Assembly (NCBI GenBank): GCA_947166705.1
Contig: CAMVFE010000001.1
Location: 62,001 to 126,000, forward strand
DNA from: an uncultured Clostridia bacterium
GTDB taxonomy: Bacteria > Bacillota > Clostridia > Christensenellales > Aristaeellaceae
DNA length: 64,000 bases
Reading direction: 5' to 3'
Shown: positions 34,133 through 43,112 of the stretch, piece by piece
Numbering within the stretch: the first letter of the stretch is position 1
Layout of the letters: each line of letters opens with the position of its first letter
Notes under the pieces: generated by a model
Told to the model about the DNA's origin: nothing
What the model saw: the letters and a program-made list of their open reading frames with translations, nothing else
Database searches by the model: none
Translations under genes and position numbers: made by a program

Positions 34133-36091
34133 TCAGGCGCCGCCGGTCCTTTCGATCTCCGCGCTTTCCAGCGCCGCGTCCTTCGGGGAGCGGTTGACTA
34201 TGACCAGCTCAAAATCATCGCAATCCGACTCGAGGGCGATTTCAAAGGTCAGGACCTGTTTTCCGTCCGCGGCTTCTGCCGCGGCGTTTTGTATGTCAAA
34301 GGCCGATGCGCCGCCGTCGGAGACGCAGGAGCACTCCAGTCCGTCCAGGTTTTTCCCGGCGATCCGGACCCGGTAACGTCCCGCGTTCAGGAAGACGGCG
34401 GGCCCCCGGGAGCTTCCGTTCTCCCTCAGGGTCCGGATTCCGTCCCGGTCCGCGCCGTTCGTGCAGTACGCGGAATTGCTGAACTCATACCGGTACGAGC
34501 TGTACAGGCGGCTCTTCATCGCCTCAAAGCTGTCATATCCGTAGAGGCGGTAGGTATCCGTCCTGAATTTCAGGTCCTCATCCCGCAGGTTTGATTTCCA
34601 GCGGCATGCCGCCAGCTGGCCGTCCTCCAGCAGCAGGAAGACCTTTCCCTCCGGAATCCGGTCCTCGCGGCCCGCTTCCTGCAGCCATTCGGCGGTCTCC
34701 CCGACGTACCGGACGTCCTCCGTCCCGGCCCGGCAGAACGTGCGCATTTCCACGGCACCGTCCGTGAGCTCGGTCAGGATGTTCCCGTTCCAGAAGGACG
34801 AATATCCGCAGGCATACCCCTCACTTTTCGCGAACTCCGCCGTCTGCCGCAGCTCCAGGTTGGACCGGGGATCCCGGCCGACGTCCCGGTATCCGAACAG
34901 GGCCACGGCGGAAACCGCCAGGACCCACAGGCACGCCAGGGCGAAGGCCGCCCGGCCTTTCCCCCGGGAGTCCAGGCGGAGCATGCCCGCCTTTTCCCGG
35001 ATCCCGTCCCGGGCCCAGCACAGGGTCACCAGGATTCCGAGCGCGGCCGTCGGCAGGCTGTAGCGGGAGTACAGGAGCAGGTTGGAAAAGGTGTAGGCGC
35101 AGGTCTGCACAAACACGGCGGACAGGTACAGTGCCGAAAGCGCCGAAAGCCCCGCGCCGCCCTTCCGGATCCCCTGGAAGGACGCGTACAGGGAAAGCAT
35201 AAAGACCGCCATTGCGGTTCCGTTGGCGGTGAGCGTCAGGTAGGACGCCATCCCCGTCTTCCAGCCGTAACAGGTCAGGAGATCGGAAAAGCTCAGGAAC
35301 AGGCGCTCCGCGTTGACCGTCGAGAAGGCAAGGCTCGCGTAGGTATCAAAGCGGAAAAAGCGGGGGAACACCATCTGGTTGATGATGAATCCCAGCGCCG
35401 CGGCCGCGCATGAAGCGGCCGAAAAAACCAGCGCCCGGATCCTGCAGGCGGGGGGAACCGTCTCCAGGCTGAAAAGGATCCAGACCGCGGAGAGCATCAT
35501 CGGGATATAGAACAGGACCGGCACGCGGGGCCCGCCCAGCCCCGCCGCGAAAGCCAGGAGGATTCCGGCCGCGGCCCCGGCGGCGGTTCCGATGCCCTTT
35601 TCCTTCCGGAGCAGCCCGCCCAGGACGCCGGCCGCGAAGAGGATCGTGGCGATATGCGGGATATAATAGGAGCGCTCGATCACGAACTCATAGTAGTCCG
35701 CCGAGAACGGCACGCAGAAAAAGGCCGCGGCCCAGGGCGCGATATCCCGGTATCCGAAGCGGCGGAGCAGGAAGACCACGGAGGCCAGCAGGATCAGGAC
35801 CATCAGGAGCGATCCCGTGACCCGGACGGCGTGCCAGGAGGAAAAAACCTTAAACAGGGGCGCCCAGACAACGTTCGTGTTCAGGACGCGCACCTCCGTG
35901 GAATAATACCAGTTTGGGGTGATGATCCTTCCCTCCCGGGCCAGCAGGGCGGACAGCACCAGCTCGCTGGAATCGTCCGCGTCAAGCCTTCCGTCCACGG
36001 TCCGGTTCAGGTAAAAGGCAAAAAAACAGAACGCGATCAGCAGAACCGCCCAGCCCGCGGCCAGGAAAAGCTTCCTTGATTTATTCGTCAC
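34133..36091 (-). CDS. Polytopic membrane protein with C-terminal extracytoplasmic domain
   Basis: A 652-residue protein with GTG start at 36091. The N-terminal helix (9-27) is followed by DGRLDADDSSELVLSALLAREG (acidic first loop) and about ten more helices up to residue 400. The C-terminal 240 residues are soluble and end in a beta-rich part (NAGRYRVRIAGKNLDGLEC). Architecture and acidic first loop agree with the GT-C-like protein at 803-2845, which has a similar beta-rich tail. It has its own promoter at 36127-36155. Function is inferred from the layout only. Confidence 0.6.
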   Translation of the reverse strand: MTNKSRKLFLAAGWAVLLIAFCFFAFYLNRTVDGRLDADDSSELVLSALLAREGRIITPNWYYSTEVRVLNTNVVWAPLFKVFSSWHAVRVTGSLLMVLILLASVVFLLRRFGYRDIAPWAAAFFCVPFSADYYEFVIERSYYIPHIATILFAAGVLGGLLRKEKGIGTAAGAAAGILLAFAAGLGGPRVPVLFYIPMMLSAVWILFSLETVPPACRIRALVFSAASCAAAALGFIINQMVFPRFFRFDTYASLAFSTVNAERLFLSFSDLLTCYGWKTGMASYLTLTANGTAMAVFMLSLYASFQGIRKGGAGLSALSALYLSAVFVQTCAYTFSNLLLYSRYSLPTAALGILVTLCWARDGIREKAGMLRLDSRGKGRAAFALACLWVLAVSAVALFGYRDVGRDPRSNLELRQTAEFAKSEGYACGYSSFWNGNILTELTDGAVEMRTFCRAGTEDVRYVGETAEWLQEAGREDRIPEGKVFLLLEDGQLAACRWKSNLRDEDLKFRTDTYRLYGYDSFEAMKSRLYSSYRYEFSNSAYCTNGADRDGIRTLRENGSSRGPAVFLNAGRYRVRIAGKNLDGLECSCVSDGGASAFDIQNAAAEAADGKQVLTFEIALESDCDDFELVIVNRSPKDAALESAEIERTGGA

Positions 36092-36126
36092 AGGCCATAT
36101 CCCTTTCCGTTGTTTTGTCAGACTTC

Positions 36127-36155
36127 ATGTTAGTATACGGATCCCTGCCTGTCAA
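36127..36155 (-). promoter_or_regulatory. Sigma-A promoter for the 36091 gene
   Basis: Minus strand TTGACA (36150-36155), 17-base spacer, TAACAT (36127-36132). Start codon 36 bases downstream. Confidence 0.6.
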
Positions 36156-36206
36156 GGAGGAAACGGGCACGGCCGCGGCCCGGCGGCGGGATAACTCCGG
36201 AACCGC

Positions 36207-36235
36207 TTGAATCCAGGCCCGTTTTCACCTATAAT
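36207..36235 (+). promoter_or_regulatory. Sigma-A promoter for the CotH-like gene
   Basis: Plus strand TTGAAT (36207-36212), 17-base spacer, TATAAT (36230-36235). It is divergent from the 36127 promoter. Confidence 0.7.
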
Positions 36236-36364
36236 GTGCTGAATTCTTTTCGGGCAGGCAGTCCCGGATCCTTTTTCTTCCGGGATTCAGCCTCCCGGGC
36301 ATCCCGGCGGCAATCATCACGGAGCGCGGGCCGCATACCGTTATTGTATGGAGGAAACCGCCGT

Positions 36365-37957
36365 ATGAAACCGATGAACCTGTTCCGGACAGCGCTGCTC
36401 GCGGCGGCGCTGCTGCTGGCTGGATACTCCGGCGCCCGGGCGGCGGGCAAAACGGAGAAGCGGGTAATGCCGCTGATTTCCATCGAAGCCATCGATCCGG
36501 AAGAAGGAACCCGCTTTGTGACGGAGCCGCAGAGCGCCGGCGTCTCCGAGGAAATCGCGTCCTGGTCGCCCGGATATGTTCCTCCCCCCGAGCCCTATTA
36601 CGTCGGCTGCGTCGTTTCCTGGACCGAAACGGACGGAAGCGTCACCGTCGACCGGGCGGAAGCGCAGGTGAAGGTCCGGGGCAACTGGACCACCAACTAC
36701 GAGAAAAAGCCCCTGCGGATCAAATTCGGCGAAAAGCAGTCCCTCGGCGGGCTCAACGGGGGAAGGGCGTTTAAAAACTGGCTGCTGCTGGCGGAATACA
36801 AGGACCTTTCCATGCTCCGGAACAAGGCGGCCTTTGACCTGGCGCACAAAATCCTCGGGGAAGGCCTGTACTGCTCCGACTGCATGCTGGTCGAGGTGGA
36901 AATCAACGGCGAGTACTGGGGCGTCTATCTCCTGGCGGAGCAGCAGGAGGCGGTCGAGGGGCGCGTGAACGTGCCGGAGCCCGGCAAGAACGAAACCGGG
37001 CCGTACGTGGGCTACCTGGTGGAGTTTGACGGGAATTTCCGGCATGAGGATCCCCTCACCACATTCACGATTGATTACAACGGTTACGCGCCACTGATCC
37101 CGTTCGCCGGCACGGAGGAGACGGAACCCTTCACGCCGCTCTCCACGAATCCCGAACACAGCCGGGACCTTGTGGGCTATACCGTCAAGAGCAGCGTTCG
37201 CTCCGAAGAGCAGCGCGACACGATCCGAAACTTTATTTCCAACGTGTATGTCATCATGTATTCCGCATCCTATGATGAAGCGGCCCTGGAGATGACCCCG
37301 GATTTCTCCCGGACCGTCCCGTCGTCAAAGACACCCCGGGAGGCTGTCGAGGCCGTCGTCGACTTTCAGTCGCTGGCGGATATGTATATCCTGAGTGAGA
37401 TCACCTGCGACCCGGATATCTGCTTTTCCAGCTTTTTCATGAGCGCCGACCTCAGCGAGGACGGCGACAGGAAGCTGCGGTTTGAGGCGCCGTGGGACTT
37501 TGACTCAGCCCTGGGAAACTGCCGTGTCGTTGAAAACGCGACAGGCTTCCACGCGGCCAATACCGTGTACAACGTGGATCACGATTTTTGGTCGGTCAAT
37601 CCGTGGCTCACAGTGATGATGCGGCAGGAATGGTTCCGGGAGCTCATCGCCCAGAAGTGGACGGAGCTTTTCGACAGCGGCGCGCTGAAGGAAACCGTCG
37701 TAATGATCCGTTCCGACAGCAAAAAGTATAAAGCGGCGTTCACGCGGAATTATAAGCGCTGGGACAATATGGCGGACAAGGAGGCCATCAGGCGGGAACT
37801 GAACAAAAAAGCCCGCTCCTGCAGGTCGGAGGAAGAAGCCGCCAGGTGGCTCGCGGACTGGCTTTGGAAACGGATCCGGGTCCTGAACGGCTTCTGGCGC
37901 CGGCAGGCTTCAGGCGTTTCCCGGAACTTCCTGAAGGGTCCGGCGTTCCGGCCGTAG
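36365..37957 (+). CDS. Secreted CotH-family protein (CotH kinase fold)
   Basis: A 530-residue protein from ATG at 36365 with GGAGGA about ten bases upstream. Residues 1-24 are a signal peptide (LLAGYSGARAAG). VKVRGNWTTNYEKKPLRIKF, FKNWLLLAEYKDLSMLRNKAAFDLAHK and EVEINGEYWGVYLLAEQ are the characteristic CotH blocks, and the region around RFEAPWDFDSALGN holds the metal-binding DFD of CotH kinases. The family includes spore-coat protein kinase CotH and many secreted members in non-sporulating bacteria linked to surface or cellulosome proteins. It may phosphorylate secreted proteins. No target is evident. Confidence 0.85.
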   Translation: MKPMNLFRTALLAAALLLAGYSGARAAGKTEKRVMPLISIEAIDPEEGTRFVTEPQSAGVSEEIASWSPGYVPPPEPYYVGCVVSWTETDGSVTVDRAEAQVKVRGNWTTNYEKKPLRIKFGEKQSLGGLNGGRAFKNWLLLAEYKDLSMLRNKAAFDLAHKILGEGLYCSDCMLVEVEINGEYWGVYLLAEQQEAVEGRVNVPEPGKNETGPYVGYLVEFDGNFRHEDPLTTFTIDYNGYAPLIPFAGTEETEPFTPLSTNPEHSRDLVGYTVKSSVRSEEQRDTIRNFISNVYVIMYSASYDEAALEMTPDFSRTVPSSKTPREAVEAVVDFQSLADMYILSEITCDPDICFSSFFMSADLSEDGDRKLRFEAPWDFDSALGNCRVVENATGFHAANTVYNVDHDFWSVNPWLTVMMRQEWFRELIAQKWTELFDSGALKETVVMIRSDSKKYKAAFTRNYKRWDNMADKEAIRRELNKKARSCRSEEEAARWLADWLWKRIRVLNGFWRRQASGVSRNFLKGPAFRP

Positions 37958-38031
37958 GCGCAGAATTTCGCGTCTGTTTTCTGGACAGGTACGCCGCCGT
38001 TCCGGGCGCCGCGCTTCCATTCCTTCGGATG

Positions 38032-38060
38032 TGGACTTTTCGTTCCGGGAATGGTAGAAT
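38032..38060 (+). promoter_or_regulatory. Possible promoter for the 38088 operon
   Basis: Plus strand TGGACT (38032-38037), 17-base spacer, TAGAAT (38055-38060); a weaker match, 28 bases before the ATG. Confidence 0.4.
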
Positions 38061-38087
38061 ACCAGCATATCAAAGACGGAGGCCGCT

Positions 38088-38783
38088 ATGAATCAGAAAG
38101 ATTTTACCCTTTCCATCGTGATTCCCTGCTATAACGAGAAGGACAGCATCCATACGATTGTGGAGAAGGTGCTGGCCGCGCCGGTCGCCAATAAGGAAAT
38201 TATCGTGGTGGACGACAAAAGCACCGACGGAACGGGAGAGATCCTGGACCGGGAAATCGCTCCGCTGGTCAGCAAGGTCATTCACCACGAGGCCAACCAG
38301 GGAAAGGGCGGAGCGCTCCGCACCGGATTCCGGGAAGCGACCGGGGATATCGTCATCATCCAGGACGCCGACCTGGAGTATGATCCGAACGAGTATCCCA
38401 AGGTGGTTACGCCCGTCGTGAACGGGGAATGCGACGTGTGCTACGGCTCCCGGTTCCTGGGGCAGGCCGCCAAGGGCTATAAGGCCAACCAGCTGGCCAA
38501 CCGGTTCCTGACGAAGCTTTCCAACCTGTTCACCGGGCTGAAGCTGACGGATATGGAAACCTGCTACAAGTGCTTCAGGCGGGAGATTATCCAGAAGGTG
38601 GACATCCGGGAGAACCGTTTCGGCTTTGAGCCCGAGATCACCGCCAAGGTGGCCCGGATGGGCGTCCGGGTGAAGGAGGTTCCGATCTCCTACTACCCGC
38701 GCACCAACGAGGAAGGCAAGAAAATCGGGTATAAGGACGGGCTGCGCGCCATCTACTGCATCTGGAAATACCGGCGGGGATGA
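38088..38783 (+). CDS. Family 2 glycosyltransferase, DPM1-like
   Basis: A 231-residue protein. FTLSIVIPCYNEKDSI, VVDDKSTDGT and IIQDADLEYDPNEYP (DxD site) are typical of polyprenyl-phosphate glycosyltransferases. YGSRFLG and METCYKCFRREII match the long-chain DPM1-like subgroup, and there is no membrane anchor. A 57-base gap leads to the sugar kinase/uridylyltransferase fusion, so that enzyme may make its nucleotide-sugar donor. This link comes from gene order only. Confidence 0.9.
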   Translation: MNQKDFTLSIVIPCYNEKDSIHTIVEKVLAAPVANKEIIVVDDKSTDGTGEILDREIAPLVSKVIHHEANQGKGGALRTGFREATGDIVIIQDADLEYDPNEYPKVVTPVVNGECDVCYGSRFLGQAAKGYKANQLANRFLTKLSNLFTGLKLTDMETCYKCFRREIIQKVDIRENRFGFEPEITAKVARMGVRVKEVPISYYPRTNEEGKKIGYKDGLRAIYCIWKYRRG

Positions 38784-38840
38784 GGAGCTGCCCGCGTCCG
38801 GACGCACCGGCGGGGAAGAAAAAACAGGGGAAGTGATCTG

Positions 38841-40793
38841 ATGACCGAGGCGGCTGAAACCATCCGTCTTTTTGTTCCCGGACGGCTGTGCCTGTTCGGG
38901 GAGCATTCCGACTGGGCCGGGATGTACCGGTCCGTCAATTCCAAAATCGAAAAAGGCAGGGCCATCGTATCCGGCATTGAGCAGGGGATCCGGGCCACGG
39001 CGGAAAAATCGGACCGCTTCATCATCACCACCTCCCCGGATTTTCCCGAAGAGGAATACTGGGAATGCGAGATGGATACCGCGAAGCTGCTGGAGACCGC
39101 GCAGAAGGGCGGATACTTCTCCTATGTGGCCGGCGTGGCGTCCTACATCAACGACAACTACAGCGTGGGCGGGGTGAAGATCACCGTCGAGAAGCGGGAC
39201 CTGCCCATCAAAAGCGGCCTTTCGTCCTCGGCCGCCATCTGCGTGCTGACCGCCCGGGCGTTCAACCAGCTTTACAAGCTGAAGATGAACGTGAAGGGAG
39301 AAATGCAGGCGGCTTTCCGCGGCGAGCAGCGGACGCCGTCCCGCTGCGGCAGGCTGGATCAGGCGTGCGCGTACGGCGTCAAGCCCGTGCTGATGGATTT
39401 TGACGGGGTGGAGATCGATTCCCGGGAGATCCGGGTCGGAACCACCTTCCACTGGGTGGTGGCCAACCTGATGGCCTCCAAGGACACGATCAGAATCCTG
39501 GCGGACCTGAACAGGGCCTATCCGTTCGCGGAGAACGAGGCAGAGCGGAGGGTCCAGGAAGCGCTGGGACCGGAAAACCGGGCCCTTGTCACCCGGGCGC
39601 GGGAGCTCATCGAGCGGGGGGACGCCGAAGGCCTCGGGCGGTTGATGACCCGGGCTCAGGAGATTTTCGACGCGAAGATCGCCCCCATGTGTTCCGAGCT
39701 GAAGGCTCCGGTTCTGCACGCGGTGCTGGAGGATCCGGAGATCCGGAAGCTGACCTGGGGCGGCAAGGGCGTCGGATCCCAGGGGGACGGCTCCGTCCAG
39801 TTCCTGGCGAGGGACGGCGCGTCCGCGGCGCTGCTGCGGGAATATCTCGAAAAAAAGAAGGGCATGCCCTCCTTCACCCTGACGCTGAAACCGGGGCAGA
39901 CGGTCCGGAAGGCCATTATCCCGCTGGCCGGATTCGGGACCCGGGTGTTTCCCGCGACCAAGTGCATGCCGAAGTGCATGATGCCGGTCTATGACACGGA
40001 CGGTGTGCTGAAACCGGCGCTGATGATCATGCTGGAGCAGCTGCTGGAGGCGGGCATCGAGGACATCTGCCTGATTATCGGGGAGGACGAGGAGGCGGAC
40101 TTCAACCGCTTTTTCGCGCCGCTGCCGGAGGAACAGATGGAAAAACTGCCCGACAGCAGGCGCGCGGAGGAGGAAAAGATCCGGAAGCTGCGGGAGCATG
40201 TGACCTATGTGTACCAGAAGGAAAGGCTTGGCTTCGGGCACGCGGTCTGGCTGACCCGGAGCTTTACGGAGGGCGATCCGGTGCTGCTCCTGCTGGGCGA
40301 TTTCCTGTACCGTTCCGGGCGGGAGGTCAACTGCTGCAGGCAGGTGATCGACGCGTACAAGGAATGCGGCTGCGCGCTGGTCAGCATCACGGAGGTGCCG
40401 CTGAGCCGGGTCGTCCATTACGGCATCGTGCACGGCGTGTGGAGCAACAGCGAGGAAAACCTGATGAAGGCGGACCGGATGGTGGAGAAGCCGACGGACG
40501 ACTACGCCAGGGAGTACCTGGGCGTCCGGAACGCGCGGAACGAACAGAAATACTACGCGACCTTCGGGCAGTACGTCCTGACGCCGGACGTTTACGAAGA
40601 GCTGGAATACCGGATCCGGGTTATCGGGAAGCCCTCCGAAGGGAAGGAGTTCGGCCTGACGGCGGCGCTGGACGCCGTTCGGGAAAAGAACGGCCTGTGC
40701 GGTTTTGTCCCGGACGGGGAGTCCTTCGACATCGGGCTGCCGGACGCCTACCGGGAAACCGTGTGGCGCTACGCCGGGCCGGAGGCGAAATAA
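38841..40793 (+). CDS. Fusion: GHMP sugar kinase + GalU-like uridylyltransferase
   Basis: A 650-residue protein with two enzyme domains. Residues 1-350 are a GHMP kinase: VPGRLCLFGEHSDWAG near 12, PIKSGLSSSAAICVL near 125 (ATP-binding loop), CGRLDQACAYG and GGKGVGSQGDGS. Residues 352-650 are a sugar-1-phosphate nucleotidyltransferase of the GalU type: KAIIPLAGFGTRVFPATKCMPKCMMPVYD with the catalytic lysine, LGDFLYR, and SIDIG-like ESFDIGLPDAY at the end. The pair would phosphorylate a free sugar at C1 and load it on a nucleotide, as in the fucose enzyme FKP, but the domain order is the reverse. Sugar and nucleotide are not determined. Confidence 0.85.
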   Translation: MTEAAETIRLFVPGRLCLFGEHSDWAGMYRSVNSKIEKGRAIVSGIEQGIRATAEKSDRFIITTSPDFPEEEYWECEMDTAKLLETAQKGGYFSYVAGVASYINDNYSVGGVKITVEKRDLPIKSGLSSSAAICVLTARAFNQLYKLKMNVKGEMQAAFRGEQRTPSRCGRLDQACAYGVKPVLMDFDGVEIDSREIRVGTTFHWVVANLMASKDTIRILADLNRAYPFAENEAERRVQEALGPENRALVTRARELIERGDAEGLGRLMTRAQEIFDAKIAPMCSELKAPVLHAVLEDPEIRKLTWGGKGVGSQGDGSVQFLARDGASAALLREYLEKKKGMPSFTLTLKPGQTVRKAIIPLAGFGTRVFPATKCMPKCMMPVYDTDGVLKPALMIMLEQLLEAGIEDICLIIGEDEEADFNRFFAPLPEEQMEKLPDSRRAEEEKIRKLREHVTYVYQKERLGFGHAVWLTRSFTEGDPVLLLLGDFLYRSGREVNCCRQVIDAYKECGCALVSITEVPLSRVVHYGIVHGVWSNSEENLMKADRMVEKPTDDYAREYLGVRNARNEQKYYATFGQYVLTPDVYEELEYRIRVIGKPSEGKEFGLTAALDAVREKNGLCGFVPDGESFDIGLPDAYRETVWRYAGPEAK

Positions 40794-40867
40794 TCCTTTC
40801 AGATTGCGCAGACAGCTTGAATCATATGCATGTTGTTAGCCACAGCTAACACGTGGGCCTTTATAAA

Positions 40868-40901
40868 GGGCCTCCGGCGCGCCGCCGGAGGCCCCTCCCA
40901 T
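40868..40901. terminator. Bidirectional Rho-independent terminator
   Basis: The perfect hairpin GGGCCTCCGGCG/CGCCGGAGGCCC (40868-40894) is followed on the plus strand by CTCCCATTTTTT. On the minus strand it is followed by TTTATAAAG. It separates the converging 40793 and 40911 gene ends. Confidence 0.85.
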
Positions 40902-40910
40902 TTTTTCGTT

Positions 40911-42878
40911 CTATTCGCCGCGATTCACCAGCACGCTCCCGCAGCCGGCGAAGGCGTCCGGAGCGATGACGGTATCCGGTCCCGCCGTGACATATTTCAG
41001 ATTCGGGCAGTCCGCGAAGGCCCTGCTTTCGATTTCCGCGCAGCCTTCCGGAATCCGCACCGCGTCAAAATCACCTTTTTCAAAAGCGCCGGCCTCCACC
41101 CTCACCGTATCCTCCGGCAGGATCAGCCAGTTCATCACCCCTGCGGGCGGGCAGATTGCGCCGCATCCGGTGCAAACGCCGTCCACGAAATGATGTCCCA
41201 CCCGTACCGGAAGGGTAATGCTCAGCGCCGGCCAGTCCGCCGCGGAGACGGTCAGCTCCGTTTCTCCGAAGGCAAGCGCCGTCAGCGTCTCTTCCTGAAC
41301 CGCGGCAATTTCCTCGTCCCCGGACGCCAGGGTCACCCGGTCCAGCGCGAAGCACGCGTCGATCGTAAAGCATCCGGTGAGGTCCAGGCTTTCTCCCTCC
41401 TCCAGCCGGAGCTCCGCCAGCCCTGTCTGGATGGATGGCGCGGTTTCCCCCGTGGCGCTGATGATGATCCGGGGATCGACCACGATCTCCAGCACCGTCC
41501 CCCAGTCCTCCGCCGACAGCTGGCCGTTGCAGTTCCGTGTATAGTCGTACAGTGTCCCGCTTCCGCGGATGAACAGCGTTCCGTCCGCGTACAACTCGTA
41601 CGTCGCGTTCTCTCCGGCCGGAGCGATGAAATGACCGTCGTCTCCGTTTGAAACCGCCGTCATCCCGTGGCTTGCCGCATACTGAACTGCGCAGGACTCA
41701 TCCGAGCAGTACAAGGTAAGCTGATCCTTGTCGCAGCCCTCGAATGCGTTCGCGTCAATGGTGGTCACGGTGTCCGGTATCACGATATGCTTCAGGCCCG
41801 TGCAGTAACTGAAAGCATACATGTCGATCTTCGTCATGCCGGAAGGGATGATGATGCTCTCCAGACTGCTGCATCCGGAAAAGGCCCCCGCCTCGATCAC
41901 CGTTATTCCCTCCGGCAGCGCCGCGCTCTTCAGGCCCGTACAGGATTGAAACGCAAACATCCCCAGCTTCGTCACGCCCGGGGGAATAATAATCTCCTGC
42001 AGCCCGCTGCAGCCGCTGAAGGCGCTGTTCCCGATCTCTGTCACCGAGGAGGGGATCTCCACGCGCGCCGCGCCACTGCAGCCGGCAAACGCCTGTTCCC
42101 CCAGTGTCTGAACCCCTTCCGGAATGATGATTTCTGTCAGCCCGCTGCAGTTCAGAAATGTCTGCTTCTCTATTTTTGTTACGCTTCCCGGGATAGAAAC
42201 CCGCAGCAGTCCGCTGCAATTCTGGAATGCTGCGGCCTGCAGGATGGTAACGGTTTCCGGAATCTCGATCTCCGTCAGGCCGCTGCACCAGGAAAACGCG
42301 TAGCTTCCGATCATCCATACTCCGGATGGAATCGTCGCTTCCTTCAGGCTCTCACAGCCGCAAAAGACATACCCGTCGATGTATTTCAGGCGGGAGGGTA
42401 TGGTCACCCGTTCCAGGCTCCCGCAGCTCCTGAAGGCGCCGTTCCCGATCGTTTCCACACTGTCCGGGATGAGCGCCTCCTTCAGGCTGCTGCATTGTCT
42501 GAAAGCACCTTCGCCGATCTCTCTCATGCTTTCCGGAAAACTCACCCCGGTCAGATTTTCACATCCACTAAATGCGCTTTTCCCGATGTTGTACACATTG
42601 CCCTGAAAGGTCACCGTCCTGATCTGGCTTCGAAGGCTCTCCGCCCTCCAGGCCTCCGCCGAAGATGCGCCGAAATCCTGCATCCGGGCGGTTCCGCTGT
42701 CGGGTCCGATGATCGTCAGCTCCCCGGTCCCGGTGTTCAGATTCCAGCTCAGGTTTCCCCAGGAGCCGCTCTGGTCCGCCAACGCGGCCGGCAGTCGCAG
42801 CAGAACCGCCAGCGCGCAGGCGCAGATGAGCGCCCAGCCGGCGATGCGCATTCCCTTCCGATGACCAATCCTTTTCAT
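40911..42878 (-). CDS. Secreted BspA-like leucine-rich repeat protein
   Basis: A 655-residue protein. The start chosen is ATG at 42878, behind GGGAGAGGG, giving a signal peptide MKRIGHRKGMRIAGWALICACALAV...ALA. From about residue 75 to 400 there are some fifteen LRR_5 repeats of 23 residues, such as IPDSVETIGNGAFRSCGSLERVT. A middle part (420-560) is beta-rich, and an LRR-like set returns at the C-terminus (IPEGCAEIESRAFADCPNLKYV). BspA-type proteins are secreted or surface proteins for adhesion. No sorting motif or anchor is present. Confidence 0.9.
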   Translation of the reverse strand: MKRIGHRKGMRIAGWALICACALAVLLRLPAALADQSGSWGNLSWNLNTGTGELTIIGPDSGTARMQDFGASSAEAWRAESLRSQIRTVTFQGNVYNIGKSAFSGCENLTGVSFPESMREIGEGAFRQCSSLKEALIPDSVETIGNGAFRSCGSLERVTIPSRLKYIDGYVFCGCESLKEATIPSGVWMIGSYAFSWCSGLTEIEIPETVTILQAAAFQNCSGLLRVSIPGSVTKIEKQTFLNCSGLTEIIIPEGVQTLGEQAFAGCSGAARVEIPSSVTEIGNSAFSGCSGLQEIIIPPGVTKLGMFAFQSCTGLKSAALPEGITVIEAGAFSGCSSLESIIIPSGMTKIDMYAFSYCTGLKHIVIPDTVTTIDANAFEGCDKDQLTLYCSDESCAVQYAASHGMTAVSNGDDGHFIAPAGENATYELYADGTLFIRGSGTLYDYTRNCNGQLSAEDWGTVLEIVVDPRIIISATGETAPSIQTGLAELRLEEGESLDLTGCFTIDACFALDRVTLASGDEEIAAVQEETLTALAFGETELTVSAADWPALSITLPVRVGHHFVDGVCTGCGAICPPAGVMNWLILPEDTVRVEAGAFEKGDFDAVRIPEGCAEIESRAFADCPNLKYVTAGPDTVIAPDAFAGCGSVLVNRGE

Positions 42879-43029
42879 TTTCTTTTCCCTCTCCCGGGAT
42901 TCATTGCTGCTGTGCTTCTGAGACATGTCAGATTCTGATGAAGTGACCATTTATGCGATTTATTCCAAAGTCGGAGCACAATATCTGCCGTTGGCTTCGG
43001 AACAGGAACAAATCAGAACCATTCTGAGT

Positions 43030-43090
43030 CAAGACAAAAGAACCGTCCCCGTGTCTTCAAGAACCGTCCCCGTGTCTTCCCCCGTGTCTT
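43030..43090 (+). repeat. Dispersed repeat matching the 22590-22647 units
   Basis: One 26-base copy (43030-43055) is identical to the core of the importer-leader repeat but in the opposite orientation. It is followed by two shortened copies (43058-43076 with AAGAACCGTCCCCGTGTC, and 43081-43090). They lie in the 162-base gap 42951-43112, which has no gene. Confidence 0.85.
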
Positions 43091-43112
43091 CTCTCCGCAG
43101 AGTCCCCGGTTC

